Of a DNA stretch of 64,000 nt, positions 49,177 to 61,176 are shown piece after piece. The DNA comes from Plantago ovata. Taxonomy: Eukaryota > Streptophyta > Magnoliopsida > Lamiales > Plantaginaceae. Position numbers and translations under genes: made by a program. Each line of letters opens with the position of its first letter. Position 1 is the stretch's first letter. The stretch is taken from assembly GCA_028274465.1 (NCBI GenBank), contig CM051456.1, forward strand, positions 120,668,880 to 120,732,879, written 5' to 3'. The notes beneath the pieces are model-generated. The model saw nothing but the letters and a program-made list of their open reading frames with translations, was not told the origin of the DNA and did no database searches.

Positions 49177-51702
49177 CTACTTCTTTCCTAACTTCTCCTT
49201 CATTCTCTCGACAGCACTTCTTAGCGTACCTTCATCTTTGCAGAAAGTAAACCTCACAAGATTCTTACCTTCTTCTGGATTCAAATAAAACACGCTTGTT
49301 GGGATCGCAACAACTCCAACTTCCTTGATCAGATACTCACAGAATGCTACGTCATTCTCCAGTCCAAATGGCGTGTGGTCCACCACCACAAAGTAGGTCC
49401 CACTTGACGGGTATACTTTAAACCCAACAGACTCCAAACCCTCAACAAGAATCTTCTTTTTGGCAGAATAATCACTTCTTAACTCCTCGTAATAAGAATC
49501 TGGAGCTCTTAAAGCAACTGCAGCTGCATGTTGCATAGGCGTGGATGTCGCGAATGTAAGAAAAGCATGAGCTTGACGCACACCCCAGGTCAAGTGAGGC
49601 GGTGCTATGGCCCAGCCGATCTTCCACCCAGTCAATGAAAACGTCTTCCCCAGAGAGTTTAGGGTCACAGTCCGCTCAAACATACCAGGGAGCGAGGCAA
49701 TGGAGATGTGTTCCATTTCGAAGGATAATTTATCATACACTTCGTCTGAGAAAACAAGAACGTCATTTTCAATGCAAAGGGAAGCAATGGCATTGAGTTC
49801 TTCTTTGGTGAACATCTTTCCAGTGGGATTGTGTGGTGTGTTCATGAGAATTGCACGTGTGTCTTTCGTAACTATGGATTTGAGCTCTTCAATTGGGACA
49901 GAAAAATTAGGGGGCCGTAAGGTTACGGACTTTATTTTGGCCCCAGCCATGGATAGAGTAGCTTCGTACGAATCATAGAACGGGGCGAAGACAATTACTT
50001 CATCACCAGGATTTATTAATCCTAATATCGTGGCTGCAATAGCTTCAGTGCACCCGGAAGTGACTGTGACTTCCTTTTCAGGATCAACTACAAGTCCTGT
50101 ATCTTTCAGGAAACGCTCTGATACAGCCGAATTCAAGTCAGGAACCCCGCATCCACGAGCATACTGATTTTTTCCGTCTCTAATGGCTTGAATGGCTGCT
50201 TCCTTCACAAAATCTGGGCCATCAAAATTGGGGAATCCTTGCCCTAGGTTAATAGCACCATGTTTGATAGCTAGGCTGCTCATTTGTGTGAAAATTGTGG
50301 TCTTGAACTTTTCCAAACGCTTTGCAATCTAATGAAAGAGCACATTATGAAGTTTAGACATTAGGAAGAATCAAATACATAAGCAATATATTTATGTTTT
50401 TGCAACAACCTTAATAGCAATAGGGACTTAAATCTTGACAAAGAATAATGTAAATCTTCCAGGAGGTAATTTAAGAAAGAAGCTCTCGTCAAATATGTTC
50501 CATCAATTCATGAAAAAAAGAAGCAGGATGAACCATAGTATGCTTTAAACAGGATGCACCTAGATGTGAAGGTAATTATAGAGACCCTATGACTGAGTCT
50601 GAAATCCACTCCGGAAAAAGAACAGGGTCAAAAAGACCAAACAATGTTGTGTTAACACTTAACAAGGAGTACCATATCAATACCTTCTCTAACAGAATAG
50701 ATATTCGGATGAAGAAAGCTTATAAGAATCAGCTCTTACCAAAAAATAATTCTTTCTACAGACAGTCTGGTTGCAGTTACATAGAACATCGAGCCAATCA
50801 AATAAGGAATTCACACATATATAATAAAGTTGCCAGAACGGAAATAATGAAAGATTGCCGAGTTATTAACTTCGAAATTTTGGCTAGAGTGCTTAACAAA
50901 ACTACAGCAGAGATGATAAATTGTGAACTAATGCAGCCTCAGGCAAGTGGTTTATCAAAGTTACAATTTTAAATAGAGTGTAGTGCTTTATTACTCCAAG
51001 GCACAGTAGCTTACGAAGGCGACTAGAAATGCTAACAATGCACTTGAAAACACAGCCAAACCTCTCTTGATTTTAACAAGTGCAAGAATGTTCTCTATGA
51101 TTTAGCACATATCATCCTAGTTCTGGAGGTTTAAGCTCAGCTGAAATAAAAGGCTACAGTCTACAGCAATTTCCTCACCAATATATCAAAGCATAGATCA
51201 CAAACAAATATTTGACTCAACAAGAATTTACAAACTATCTGAATGTTCAAAGTCCAAAACATTGGGAGAAATAAAAGACCATAAATCTCATAAAAACGGA
51301 ATCTTTAGCAAAACACACACAAGGGCTCATCCCAGATAAATAAATATCACTACAAACCATCAAACAGGAATGCACGAAAGATGAAAAAAATACCATAGAT
51401 TGCATAAAAATTGAATCTTTAGCAGAATACTGAAAAGGGCTAATCTCAAACAAATTGACTTCAAAATAGAGCATCAAACAGTAAGAAAGAGGATTGACCT
51501 GAAGAGGCTTAGGAATTTCGATCTGGGGCTGCTGCTGAGCCGGCGCGGCGGTGGATGGTGGTGAGGAAGCTGCCATGGTAGTCGATGAGAATCTCACGCT
51601 TCTACTGGTAGTAGCTATTGCAGCAAGATTTGTGGGAAGGGTTTGGAAGAAATTGAGGGTAGAAGAAGAATAACAAGAATAAAAAGATGATAATTTAGGC
51701 AT
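49177..51702 (-). CDS. Class I PLP-dependent aminotransferase, plastid-targeted
   Basis: Two exons, 51499-51702 and 49177-50328, encode 451 aa. The N-terminal 65 or so residues are Ser/Thr/Ala-rich without acidic residues and fit a plastid transit peptide. A second Met (MAASSPP) could serve as an internal start. The catalytic part has IAKRLEKFKTTIFTQMS, NLGQGFPNFDGP, VTSGCTEAIAA, NTPHNPTGKMF, FSDEVYDKL, and the PLP-binding Lys in SLGKTFSLTGWKIGW (Lys about 296). It is closest to the plant kynurenine/methionine aminotransferase-like group (At1g77670 type, also annotated as N-succinyldiaminopimelate aminotransferase-like). Substrate cannot be decided from sequence alone. The 1.17-kb intron contains an imperfect duplication next to its donor. 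Confidence 0.93.
51270..51498. repeat. Imperfect duplication of about 118 bp in the aminotransferase intron
   Basis: The block CATAAATCTCATAAAAACGG ... GAATCTTTAGC ... CATCAAACAG recurs as CATAGATTGCATAAAAATTG ... GAATCTTTAGC ... CATCAAACAG, ending beside the donor site. Confidence 0.75.
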
Positions 51703-52060
51703 TTGAGTTTGATGAGATGACGTCTAGGTACATTGGCAGCAAGAATCTTGCTGCAAAGAGAGATGCGATGCTAGTGTGTGTAGTAGCACTTTGACTTTGG
51801 GCAAGGAGGCTATCATAAAGTTTAAAATCCCCCATGTAATTTGTCCCAAATTAGTTTTAAAAATAGTAAAAACAGAATTTATTTTATGAAAAAATAAAAA
51901 TAAAATCATTAGCGTCTCGTTTAACATTAAATATATAAATTAAATAAAATTTATACATATTTTTAGAATATGAAAATTAACATGGAAGTAAAATTATATC
52001 TCATGAGCTTCTTTTTCTTTGCGAGAACGACGGCGATGCAGCGGGAACGTGACAGAAATA
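51703..52060. other. Upstream of the aminotransferase
   Basis: Promoter side of the aminotransferase, AT-rich. No other feature is recognised. Confidence 0.5.
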
Positions 52061-52069
52061 AAAGTTAGA

Positions 52070-53520
52070 TCGAAATTCGTTGATTCTACCTAAGAATACC
52101 GCAAACCGACAGTTGTGAGGAAAACTTCGTTTTTTATAAACCAATCAAAATTGAAAAACAAATAAAGCTATTAGTCTCTATATATAAAGGACTAAAACGA
52201 ATACGAAACTAGCTAGTAATTGAAACTCTAATCCTAAAAGAACTTGACAATACTGAAATTAACTAGGAATTGAAATCTAATTCTAAAAGAACTTGAAATA
52301 TAAACTACGGAAAACTGTAAAACTGCGTTTTGACCCTCTAAACGATCTTCGATGGCCGAAATCCATCGTACAACAACGCAAAGCTGTGACTTCAACTTTT
52401 CACGTCGTTCTGGAGCTGCCGACCAAATTTCGTCGAATTCTGACAATGTTGAAATTTTGTCGGTTTCTGCTTGAATAGACCCGCATCATTCCCCCAGGGT
52501 AGAGAAGATTCAACCTCGAATCTGGAACCGCATCATCATCATCAGAAGATGAATCACCAACAAACGGGACCAGGTGCATGACATTGAAGACATCGGAGGT
52601 GCGAATATGGCTTGGCAAACGCAAACGGTAAGCATTCTGGTTGATCTTTTCCACAACCTCGACTGGACCAATTTTCTTAGCAACTAATTTGCTATATTCA
52701 TGAGCAGAAAAGCGATCCTTAGTGAGAACAACCCACACGTAATCACCCACATCAAACTCCACAACTCGGCGACACAAATCAACGTTCGCCTTGTACTTGG
52801 CAGTAGCGACAACTAAATGATCATGAGTAACCTTATGAACCTGAACTAGCTGCTCAACAAACTCCTTTGCAGTAGCACGGGAACGCACTTTACTGGGAAG
52901 AGCAAGTAAATCAAGAGGACTCCTAGGAGTCAGCCCATAAATCACACGAAAAGGACTGAAACCTATAGACCGATTGACAGCATGGTTGTGAGCAAATTCT
53001 GCTTGAGGCAATTTCAGATCCCACGCCTTGGGATGGTCACCAACCAAACTACGCAACAAGTTACCCAAAGAGCGGCTAACAACTTCATTTTGACCGTCCG
53101 CTTGCGGATGATAAGCACTACTAAAATTCAGTTGCATATTAACCATACGCCATAAGCTACGCCAAAAATAACTCACAAAGCGAATATCCCGATCAGACAC
53201 AATCGAAGCCGGAAGCCCATGTAAACAATAGACATCGCTAAAGTAAAGTTGCGCAACAGCAACAACATCAGAAGTCTTCTTACAAGGATTGAAATGAACC
53301 ATCTTGGAAAAACGATCAACAACCACGTAAATACAATCAGAACCTTGTTGGGTACGAGGCAACCCAAGGACAAAATCCATACTTACGTCAAACCATGGTT
53401 GGGTCGGGATGGGCAGGTGAAGATACAAGCCAACATTAGTGGCAGCTCCCTTGGACATTTGACAAACATGACAGCGAGCCACAAAGCGGACGCCCCCATA
53501 ATTGTATTTCCGGTATCAAA
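52070..53520 (-). mobile_element. Ty3/gypsy LTR retrotransposon remnant: integrase region
   Basis: A fossil of a Ty3/gypsy (Metaviridae-type) element. The recognisable part is the integrase core and its C-terminal region (52400-53482), with the typical sequence HLPIPTQPWFDVSMDFVLGL. Downstream, 52070-52400 may be part of an LTR. Gag, protease, reverse transcriptase and the opposite LTR are absent, so the element is broken and strongly truncated. The integrase part is well preserved, which suggests moderate to young age. No flanking target duplication could be identified. Confidence 0.85.
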
Positions 53521-55121
53521 TTAAACTGGAGATGGTGAAAATTACGGCTTGCAAATGTAAAATTACTGCAGAATAATGATGTGACATGACAAGGTTAATA
53601 ATTGAATTATTACATCTTTTATAAAATAAAATGCAAATTTAGTCATTTAGTGCCAGTATTAGAAAAATGCAAATAAGTTAAGTTAAATTAAATCATGGTT
53701 CACTCACTCTCAGTCGAATGAGTCGATTTTCGTCTTTACCTGCAACCTGCACTGATGTTACTGGTTAATTTAAAACGTTTGGAGATTATTGTTCTTTACC
53801 GATAAGTAACTCGTTAATATGACCAAGTGCGGACAATTAGCCAATAGCATTAAGAAACTAGTATAAATTAACGACTCGCAAGTGATAATTGGCCAATGCT
53901 ACCTTGACCGTATTTTTTATCGTATTGTTTCATTGTTTGTTTTTGTTGAATTGAAATAATCTCATCTAATTAATACCAATACTCCAAAAGAGGAAAGCTG
54001 AGCTTAGCTACTTCCGAACTGGCCAATTATACTTGATTGATGATGTGGGACTCTCCAATGCTATTTTTAGTTTTAAACCATCCAATAGATTCAAGTGTAC
54101 CTTCACCTATAAATGAATATTACTGATTCATCTACTTTTTGTTCTGTTTTTAGAAAGAATATTCCCTTTTCGGCTTTTCCAAATTTTCTTCTGATATTGA
54201 TAGCACATTGGGTTTGTTCCCAACCCTAGCTCCATTACATTTAACCATCTTATAACTTGATATGTTCGAATATAAAATGCATAAGACACAAATTATTTTC
54301 CACCATTTATATTTGACTACAATTTAGAAGTTCCTACAGAATCGATTGATGACAACAGAGTAATTTCATAAGTAATATTCTTAACATCATGCAAGAGCAA
54401 TCAACTCGTACTCTAAAATTTCAAATTTGGGGTTAATTAAGTTTTGTATGATTCACAAAGTGAAAATGTGCAACCCACACGGTAGGATTATTTATTATGT
54501 GGTCTTATTGGTCTTATTTTCATATGTAAATATGTATATGCTGTTCTCCTAAGTCTACCATAATAAATCATACTAATACTCACCAGTTTAATATTTATCC
54601 GTATTGACTCAATTTTTCAAGTTCGGGTTTTAGTTTTGTTTTGTAAAGGTAAAAAACACGATTGAAAAAAAATTAATAGTACTCAACTGAATTAGTCGCA
54701 CATAACTAATACAACTAAAACGAAGAAAAAAAAAAAAAAAAACCCTTGTCCCAATTTCCTAACACCGGAGTTGTTATCCAGGTCCACGGGACGAGTGCTA
54801 ATAATATTCCCCGGATCTTCCCGTCGCCAAACTTCATTTGTCCTAACACCATTTTTTTTATCTAACTAATTTGTCTGTACTTAATACCATCAATCTATCA
54901 GTGTTACTTTACTATACATGCATGGCGAATTGCGATAAATACAAAGATCAATTATTGATAATGGAATTTGCGATACAAGCCAAGTACATAAACTCAAAAT
55001 TATTTCACAAGAAGACAATCTTGTTCATCACAATTCACAATGCTAGGAACAAAAACACATTCAACAACCAACTATGGAACTGCATAAAATTACATGTAGA
55101 CTCACCAACCAATCAATCTCA
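53521..55121. other. Intergenic, no gene
   Basis: AT-rich spacer with a poly-A run at about 54725-54742. It ends at the 3' flank of the GRAS gene. The open frame at 54871-55236 is largely antisense to that flank. Confidence 0.5.
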
Positions 55122-56600
55122 TCACACATCATTGTCATGTGAGGTCCAAACAGAAGCTGAGAGTAGGCGCCTTGACTTCCATTCAAGAACTAGTTTATTA
55201 CCATTCAGTTTCTCCACCCTATATCCGTCACTGTAGAGTCCTAACAACAGCTTGGCTTGACACTGATTGGCGAAACTAACGCTTATTGGTTGACACCCGA
55301 CAGAGGCCAACCACTGACCCCAAGAACCAGGCTTCTCCTCTGCACGCTCATGGTAAATTCTTGATACAGACTCTGCTATGCGAGGTCCCAAAAATACCCG
55401 CTCTACTAGGACCCGAGCCCAATCTTGCTGGTGCAGTCCGGCTTCCAACGAGTCATACATGGCTGAGTAATGATGCAGAGAATCCATGAAATGGCCTGCA
55501 AACCCTGCCTCGCAAGTAGACCCACTTTCTTCCTCTACCAGGGTAATGACTCTTGGATTGAGAGTCATGCACCCGGATAAAAATGAGGAAATCAATTTGG
55601 AAGATCCATAATTGTAATGAGGCAAGTCTAACATGCAATTACATATAATAACTTCACCATCGGCCAACTTTAAAGAGGAAGGATTAAACTTGCCATCCTT
55701 GTCAAACTTACACTGGTGGAATGAGAATGACAGACCTATCAAAGCCGCGAAGGCGTTCAACCGACGACCAGTTTCTCTGACTGTGCTGAATGATCGGCGA
55801 CCACTTCCACCCCTTGACAAGGCCGTTATCTTTAGATGTGCGGTTGGTGGACCGTCTTTGCTGGAGGCTAAGGTCTGCATCAATGAAGCCCACTGTACAC
55901 CATCCATTATATCAAAATCCACAATATGGATTCTTATGTCATTTGCCACGGCTTCTAGAATAGCTTGGTTAGCTGTGAAGTATCCGAATTTCACATAAGG
56001 GGACATATCATGTAATAATTGGAATGCAGCGAGAACATCAGCAATGTGGTGCTCATCATTGAAGTGGTTGCTGAAATCGTCTCCAATTTTCTTAACGCCA
56101 AAATTGTGGAGCAAACTTTGTAAGGCATTAGCGAAATAGGTCACCAGCCTTTCCATGTTGGTGCCATCATTTGGTGATACCAATTCTTTGAATCGAACCA
56201 ATATCACTCTAGCCAATTCATGGCACTTATTGGCACCCGTCAGTGCCTCTGCTGCCGCCATGAGCAAATGGATGAGTCTCAGCCACTTGAAATCGTGCGT
56301 GCCACTACTGTCATCACCAGTCAATATGGAGTACTCAGAGGACACAGCATTGTATTCTCCATGAGTATTATTAGGCCATGCAGGATTGTGTTGTACAACA
56401 TTGTCATCATCTGTCATTGAGTCGATTACATCACGAAGACCTAGGTCATCACCAGAAAGCGCCTCCCATTCCTCAACTGGGAACCAGTCGGTCAAGTCAT
56501 AACCTCCATCGGATGTGGTGATTTCGGCTGCAGAGACTGTAGCGGTTGTTGTGGCACTATAACAAAAATTCGAAAAATCAAGGTCCATTATAATTGCCAT
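55122..56600 (-). CDS. NSP2: GRAS transcription regulator, NSP2-like
   Basis: Nuclear GRAS-family regulator. NSP2 works with NSP1 in symbiotic (nodulation, mycorrhiza) signalling and in strigolactone biosynthesis gene control. Single exon; from the ATG at 56600 (MAIIMDLDF) it is 492 aa. An upstream in-frame Met at 56654 and a downstream one at 56588 are also possible. The variable acidic N-terminus contains DLTDWFPVEEWEAL, as in NSP2 proteins. GRAS motifs follow: leucine-heptad I (LRLIHLLMAAAEALTGANK), the VHIID motif as IHIVDFDIMDGVQW, ITALSRGGSGRR, the PFYRE region (LNPRVITLVEEESG), and the SAW end (SWGQWLASVG ... LLLGLYSDGYRVEKL ... WKSRRLLSASVW). The match to NSP2 runs the full length with no break. 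A TATA-like box on the minus strand (TTTATATACCC) lies at about 56735-56747. Confidence 0.92.
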   Translation of the reverse strand: MAIIMDLDFSNFCYSATTTATVSAAEITTSDGGYDLTDWFPVEEWEALSGDDLGLRDVIDSMTDDDNVVQHNPAWPNNTHGEYNAVSSEYSILTGDDSSGTHDFKWLRLIHLLMAAAEALTGANKCHELARVILVRFKELVSPNDGTNMERLVTYFANALQSLLHNFGVKKIGDDFSNHFNDEHHIADVLAAFQLLHDMSPYVKFGYFTANQAILEAVANDIRIHIVDFDIMDGVQWASLMQTLASSKDGPPTAHLKITALSRGGSGRRSFSTVRETGRRLNAFAALIGLSFSFHQCKFDKDGKFNPSSLKLADGEVIICNCMLDLPHYNYGSSKLISSFLSGCMTLNPRVITLVEEESGSTCEAGFAGHFMDSLHHYSAMYDSLEAGLHQQDWARVLVERVFLGPRIAESVSRIYHERAEEKPGSWGQWLASVGCQPISVSFANQCQAKLLLGLYSDGYRVEKLNGNKLVLEWKSRRLLSASVWTSHDNDV

Positions 56601-56759
56601 GCCTAATATAAGTGGAAACGAAATGTCAGGACAGAGTATGTATAGTGTTTGCAATATGGTACAGAAGGAGAAGAAAAGATTAAGCTAGAGATAGTAGTGT
56701 AGTAGGAAGTGAATGCTACATGAGATAGTTTAAATGCGGGTATATAAAGAATCATTGAA

Positions 56760-59650
56760 GGGTTATAATCAACTTACTGGGGCTGTTGTCACCATGGTTT
56801 ACATTTGTCCTTCTCTTTTCTGCTTTACATAATATATTTTGGGTCCCGTCAGGGTTTCCAATAATTGAAAGATACAAATCAAAATATGCTTTTAAAATAA
56901 ATACCTTGTTTCTAATTCTGTACTTCCTGCAACCTCTATTATCAAGATTAAATGCATAGAAGAAATTCATTGCCCCCAACTTGATCTCTTCACAGTTGAA
57001 GGCCGAGTGAAAATACTTTAATGTATCTATATACAATGATATGTGCAGATTACATGTCAGGAAGGCTAAACTGCAAGGACGTACGTAGATGCTAAATTTA
57101 TGGTCGTTTCTTGAATAGTTATGATCAGTCATTCGTAAGGACGCTAAAACCAGCTAGCTGTTATCAGCTTTACAAGTACCCTTTCACTTGGAAAACATGT
57201 GAATTACTTTACTTAAATTTCAATTTTTAGTCTCCCATTTCCAATCTACTAGAAGACTAGTTTCAGGGTGTGACTAGTAAAAATTTCCAAACAAAGAGGC
57301 ATTTCTAACAGCACCTTTTTAGTTAACCACAAAAGAAATTCAACCCCTAGCTGCAAGCTAAGTATAGTACTAACAGTGAAACAGTAGAAATAACTGGACA
57401 GGTTTGATTGATAGATTCTTCCAGGAAGTTAGGAATAAAAGGAGAGGAGTAAGCTCTGGATTCAATGGATACAGTTTACTTAGTTATTTCTTAATAATGT
57501 CACCTTCATGCATATGACAGAGTTAACCACATCAGGGCCCCGGAAGAGGGCCAATGACGGGAATCACATTGGCAAAGCAATAGGAAAAATCAGAAAAATG
57601 GGGAGGAAATAATATTGAATGTTAAATATTTATCTATTCTGATGATTGTGACAAGAAACTGGAAAGAGTCAATCACAATTGATTGATCAACTGGAGTTTC
57701 ATCTTCCATGTACATATGATTTTAGTTTAATCTATGGTCAAAGGTACTTCTATCATCTAAGTTTTGCTCTCTTCTCTCTCTTTTATGTTTTCTTTCTCTA
57801 TTGTGTGTCTTTCTTGGTGAATTTTGTCCATAATAATAGTTCCATGTCATCATTAAGTATAGTTTATTTTAGGTTCGAAAGAGAAGTTGTTTCAAACCAA
57901 AGTTCATGATTGGCTATTTGGCTTGGTACTCTATTTAGCTTGCAAACCAGAAATTTGGACAAACAACTAAGAGAATAAAAATGGAGTTATTGACATTAGG
58001 ATTTAAATTTATCGGTAGAATTAGCACATCAAAACTTAATTTGGGCTTCTAGAAGATGCATTAATTTGACTTGATGCACTAATTTTACTAATTAAATCTC
58101 ATTTCCATGATCAGCAATGACCTTGTAGAATGACTGGAGAGAGTGAAACAAAAAAAATCATTACCAAGTTGATATCACATTCAATCATCACAACACAAAG
58201 CCAGCAACAGTCCAAATGTAATTTGCTATGCGAGCTCTGCATGCTATACAATGACATGATCTTACAACACATGATGCTTTTCTTTTTTTAGTATTTAAAT
58301 TAAAAATTAAATCATATTACAAAGTGGTTTTGCACCTTGTAAGAGGACAAAAGCATCAAACTTATAGGAACTATTAAAATATGTTATGTCCAGTATTATC
58401 ATTAAGACAATTTGGAGAATCATCTCGTCAGACAACAAACGTCTCATGATTATGCAAACCATAGATAGTGAACATCATGAGGTATGACTGCAATAATTCC
58501 ATGTGTGTTAATACTTGCGTACATATGGTGCAATAAGTAAAATATGAGTACCTTCACAAGAATGGCAGCTCCTTGCGCAACCTAATGAAACATGTCTTCA
58601 ACAATGTAGTCTAAAGCTTACATGGACTTCTTGAACCTCGGATTAGTTAAGCACCATTTAGATTATTTTACACTGATTGAACTCAAGTACATTCTCCGTA
58701 CTCTCAGATATGAAATTTGCAATTTTTTAGAGTAAAGCGTATGTTTATGCTAAGCCAAGCATACTGAGAAGTAATAGTACAAATCACACCGGAAAAGTGC
58801 TTTCTCCTATTTTTAACTCTTGATGTTTTACCAACTTGTAACTTATTTGAAATATTTGAAGTTCTACGTGTTTTTTGCATGATAAATAATAATCCCAATC
58901 TTACCCTACTTGTCACCTTTATAGTTGAAATATGTTTCATACTTCATTTTTTTCAAAAATTCCCTATAATTAGTAGGGACAATACTGGAAAAAAACAAAT
59001 CACCTTAATAAGTGTGAAGATGCTAAAACTTCAAGTGATAAAAATCAGAGACTAATTGGGAGGAAGTAATTAACCTTTAAAAGCAGTTGCAGCAAATCAA
59101 GTATAAAAGTTTATGCCATGGATTGAAGGATACCTGGAAGTGATTCATTGATTATGTCAGGAGCCAACCCGTGCCATAAGCAACATTAACTAAAAATCTG
59201 AAAACCACAAACTGTTCTATACTATTAGTCTATGTAGCATGAAAACGGGAATATGTTTTCAGAAAAAAAATGTATGCAATATGCATACTCCGGAAAACAG
59301 AATGAAAACGTTTTCCTTCACTGTTTTCTTATTTCTTTATTCATTCCTTTATTTTTTTAATCTAAACTAATTAAAGTGGGCCTATGGGCTTTATTTATTA
59401 CAGTTTAATACTAATGGGTTAGTATGGGGGGCTATGGGCTTTACACTGTGATAGAGTAGTATTGCAAGGAGCATTATGTTATTTAGGTGTGTGGTACTCA
59501 GTAACTTTGATAATATATACAAATATATAAACAAATTTATATGTTAAAAACGTATTTTCTAACGTATTCGTATTTCAATATTTTGGATTCTACCGTTTTT
59601 TCATATTCGTTTCGTATCGTATTCATTTGACTTCTTAGCTATTAGTCTTT
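56760..59650. other. Long intergenic region, no gene recognised
   Basis: NSP2 promoter side and AT-rich spacer. No open frame here resembles a known family. Around 59260-59340 there are repeated GAAAACG and TTTTCC words of unknown origin. Confidence 0.5.
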
Positions 59651-59944
59651 AGAACCTTAATTATGGTACAGAAACGAGTGAGCTGCTATGTTATTGTTAA
59701 ACAGATCACCATTTCCTGGATTTTTGTTACTGTACTTGCATATACACTGGCGTCCGTCTTTTTGAAAGACAATTCCATCTTCAAGAACTGCGTCTCTTAA
59801 AATAAATTTTGATATAAGGACACAAGGTTCAGTTAATTGAAAAGTTCGATTTGTCAGCCACAAAGTGAACCAATGAAAAACGCTACAGGACAGGGAGACT
59901 CGACAACATATCACAAATCATACTATGTCTAGCAATGTTCCAAA

Positions 59945-60430
59945 ATTCTACGAAGACTGTTCTGTTCTTTTCAATTTGCACCATAAAACCCTCATACAAC
60001 AACTAAACTGTAGCTAATCACTGAAAGTTCAATAACAACAGAAGCATTTCGATGGAGCATGCAGTAGGATTATCCCCTCAGTTTGTTTGTTTATCGGTTT
60101 ATCCTACTCCGGCTTAAAAGAACTCGGTGAAAACGAAATGTATAAATGGACAAGAAATTAAAGAGCTTGATTTTGAGGAACTAGTTCAACAATCCAAAAT
60201 GATACTAACTACTCTGAAGTGAATCTTTTCTTTCTGTATATATTTTTTTTATTCCTATTTAGATGGGAGAACTTTAACATGTACGATTCAGTATAATAGA
60301 GAGTCAAGTTTCTCAATTAATCTTGACATAACATAGCTAGCTAAAGTTGTTCCCAAATTCCAAGAAGACTTGTTATGTTCTTTTCAGTTTGCACCATAAA
60401 ACCCTCACACAACAACTAAACTGTAGTAAC
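59945..60430. repeat. Direct repeats of about 70 bp, spaced about 410 bp
   Basis: The segment with TTTGCACCATAAAACCCTCA and ACAACAACTAAACTGTAG occurs near 59975-60012 and again near 60388-60426. The preceding GAAGACT(T)GTT.TGTTCTTTTCA is also shared. The second copy ends just downstream of the DRM fragment. Confidence 0.8.
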
Positions 60431-60471
60431 AAATAACAACAGAACATTTCTTCTAAGAAGGAAGAGCTTAC

Positions 60472-61176
60472 CTGGAATGAGTTGCCAAGAAACTTGTGTC
60501 TGTCGGTTGTGCTATAACCTCGTGTATGGTCTTTCGGGAAACCCAATAAGGACTTTATCTCATATGACTCCAGATGTGCCACAGTGTTCTTTCCCACCCA
60601 GATCATGTTCCATTTCTTGCACTGGACCAGGATTCTTTCTGAATATCTTGAGGCGGATCGGCATCACCCTTGCAGTTCCAGTCGAGGGCCACCTTTATCC
60701 TTTTCGCCAGCTGTGCGCTTGCAATACATGTCAGGATGCAGTTTAGTTTCTGCTTTCCGTCCCAACAAGACCAGCATGGATATGAATCTGGAAATGCATT
60801 GTGTATGGTACCGGGAGGCTTAGGAATGAGCTGGCATCTGCCCTCTAGTGGGAGGTTATGGATATATCCACGTTTCCAGAACGCAGCACTAAGTACCTCG
60901 AGTCTTCAAATTCCAGCTCAATGTCATACAGACATTTCTTTATCATCTCCCAAACTCCTTTAGGTGTTTATGCCACGTTCTCATAATAGAACGGAGGGCC
61001 AGCGGCAATACTTTAACTTGAAAACAATGGACGCGGTATACCAGGTAAGCTGAACCCTATCATTAACTTATGTTGGAAAGTTCTTCATCATTGTCGTTCA
61101 GGTACGCATCAGTCCTTGCCTTCTTCTTCTTCTTGTAAGAACAATCTCTACTGGAGCTAGTGAGGTCCACAATTGC
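60472..61176 (-). pseudogene. DRM-type de novo DNA methyltransferase fragment (DRM3-like)
   Basis: Plant DRM enzymes are cytosine methyltransferases with permuted motifs that act in RNA-directed DNA methylation. Minus-strand pieces in order are: a Lys-rich linker (SYKKKKKARTDAYLND); FSLPGIPRPLFSS; AAGPPFYYENVA; PKGVWEMIKKCLYDIELEFE; WKRGYIHNLPLEGR; KLNCILTCIASAQLAKRIKV; CKKWNMIWVGKN; LLGFPKDHTRG; and HKFLGNSFQ with a donor at 60472. Stops lie before AAGPP and after NVA, and the frame shifts after DSRY and before CKKWN. The order matches the permuted first half of the methyltransferase. The second half, with motifs I to V including the catalytic PC, is not found downstream. Confidence 0.82.

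Noticed and set aside
50589-50972. 127-codon plus-strand open frame
   Set aside because: It lies antisense inside the aminotransferase intron and has no recognisable motif.
52400-53482. Long minus-strand open frame as a host gene
   Set aside because: It is the integrase region of a Ty3/gypsy element fossil.
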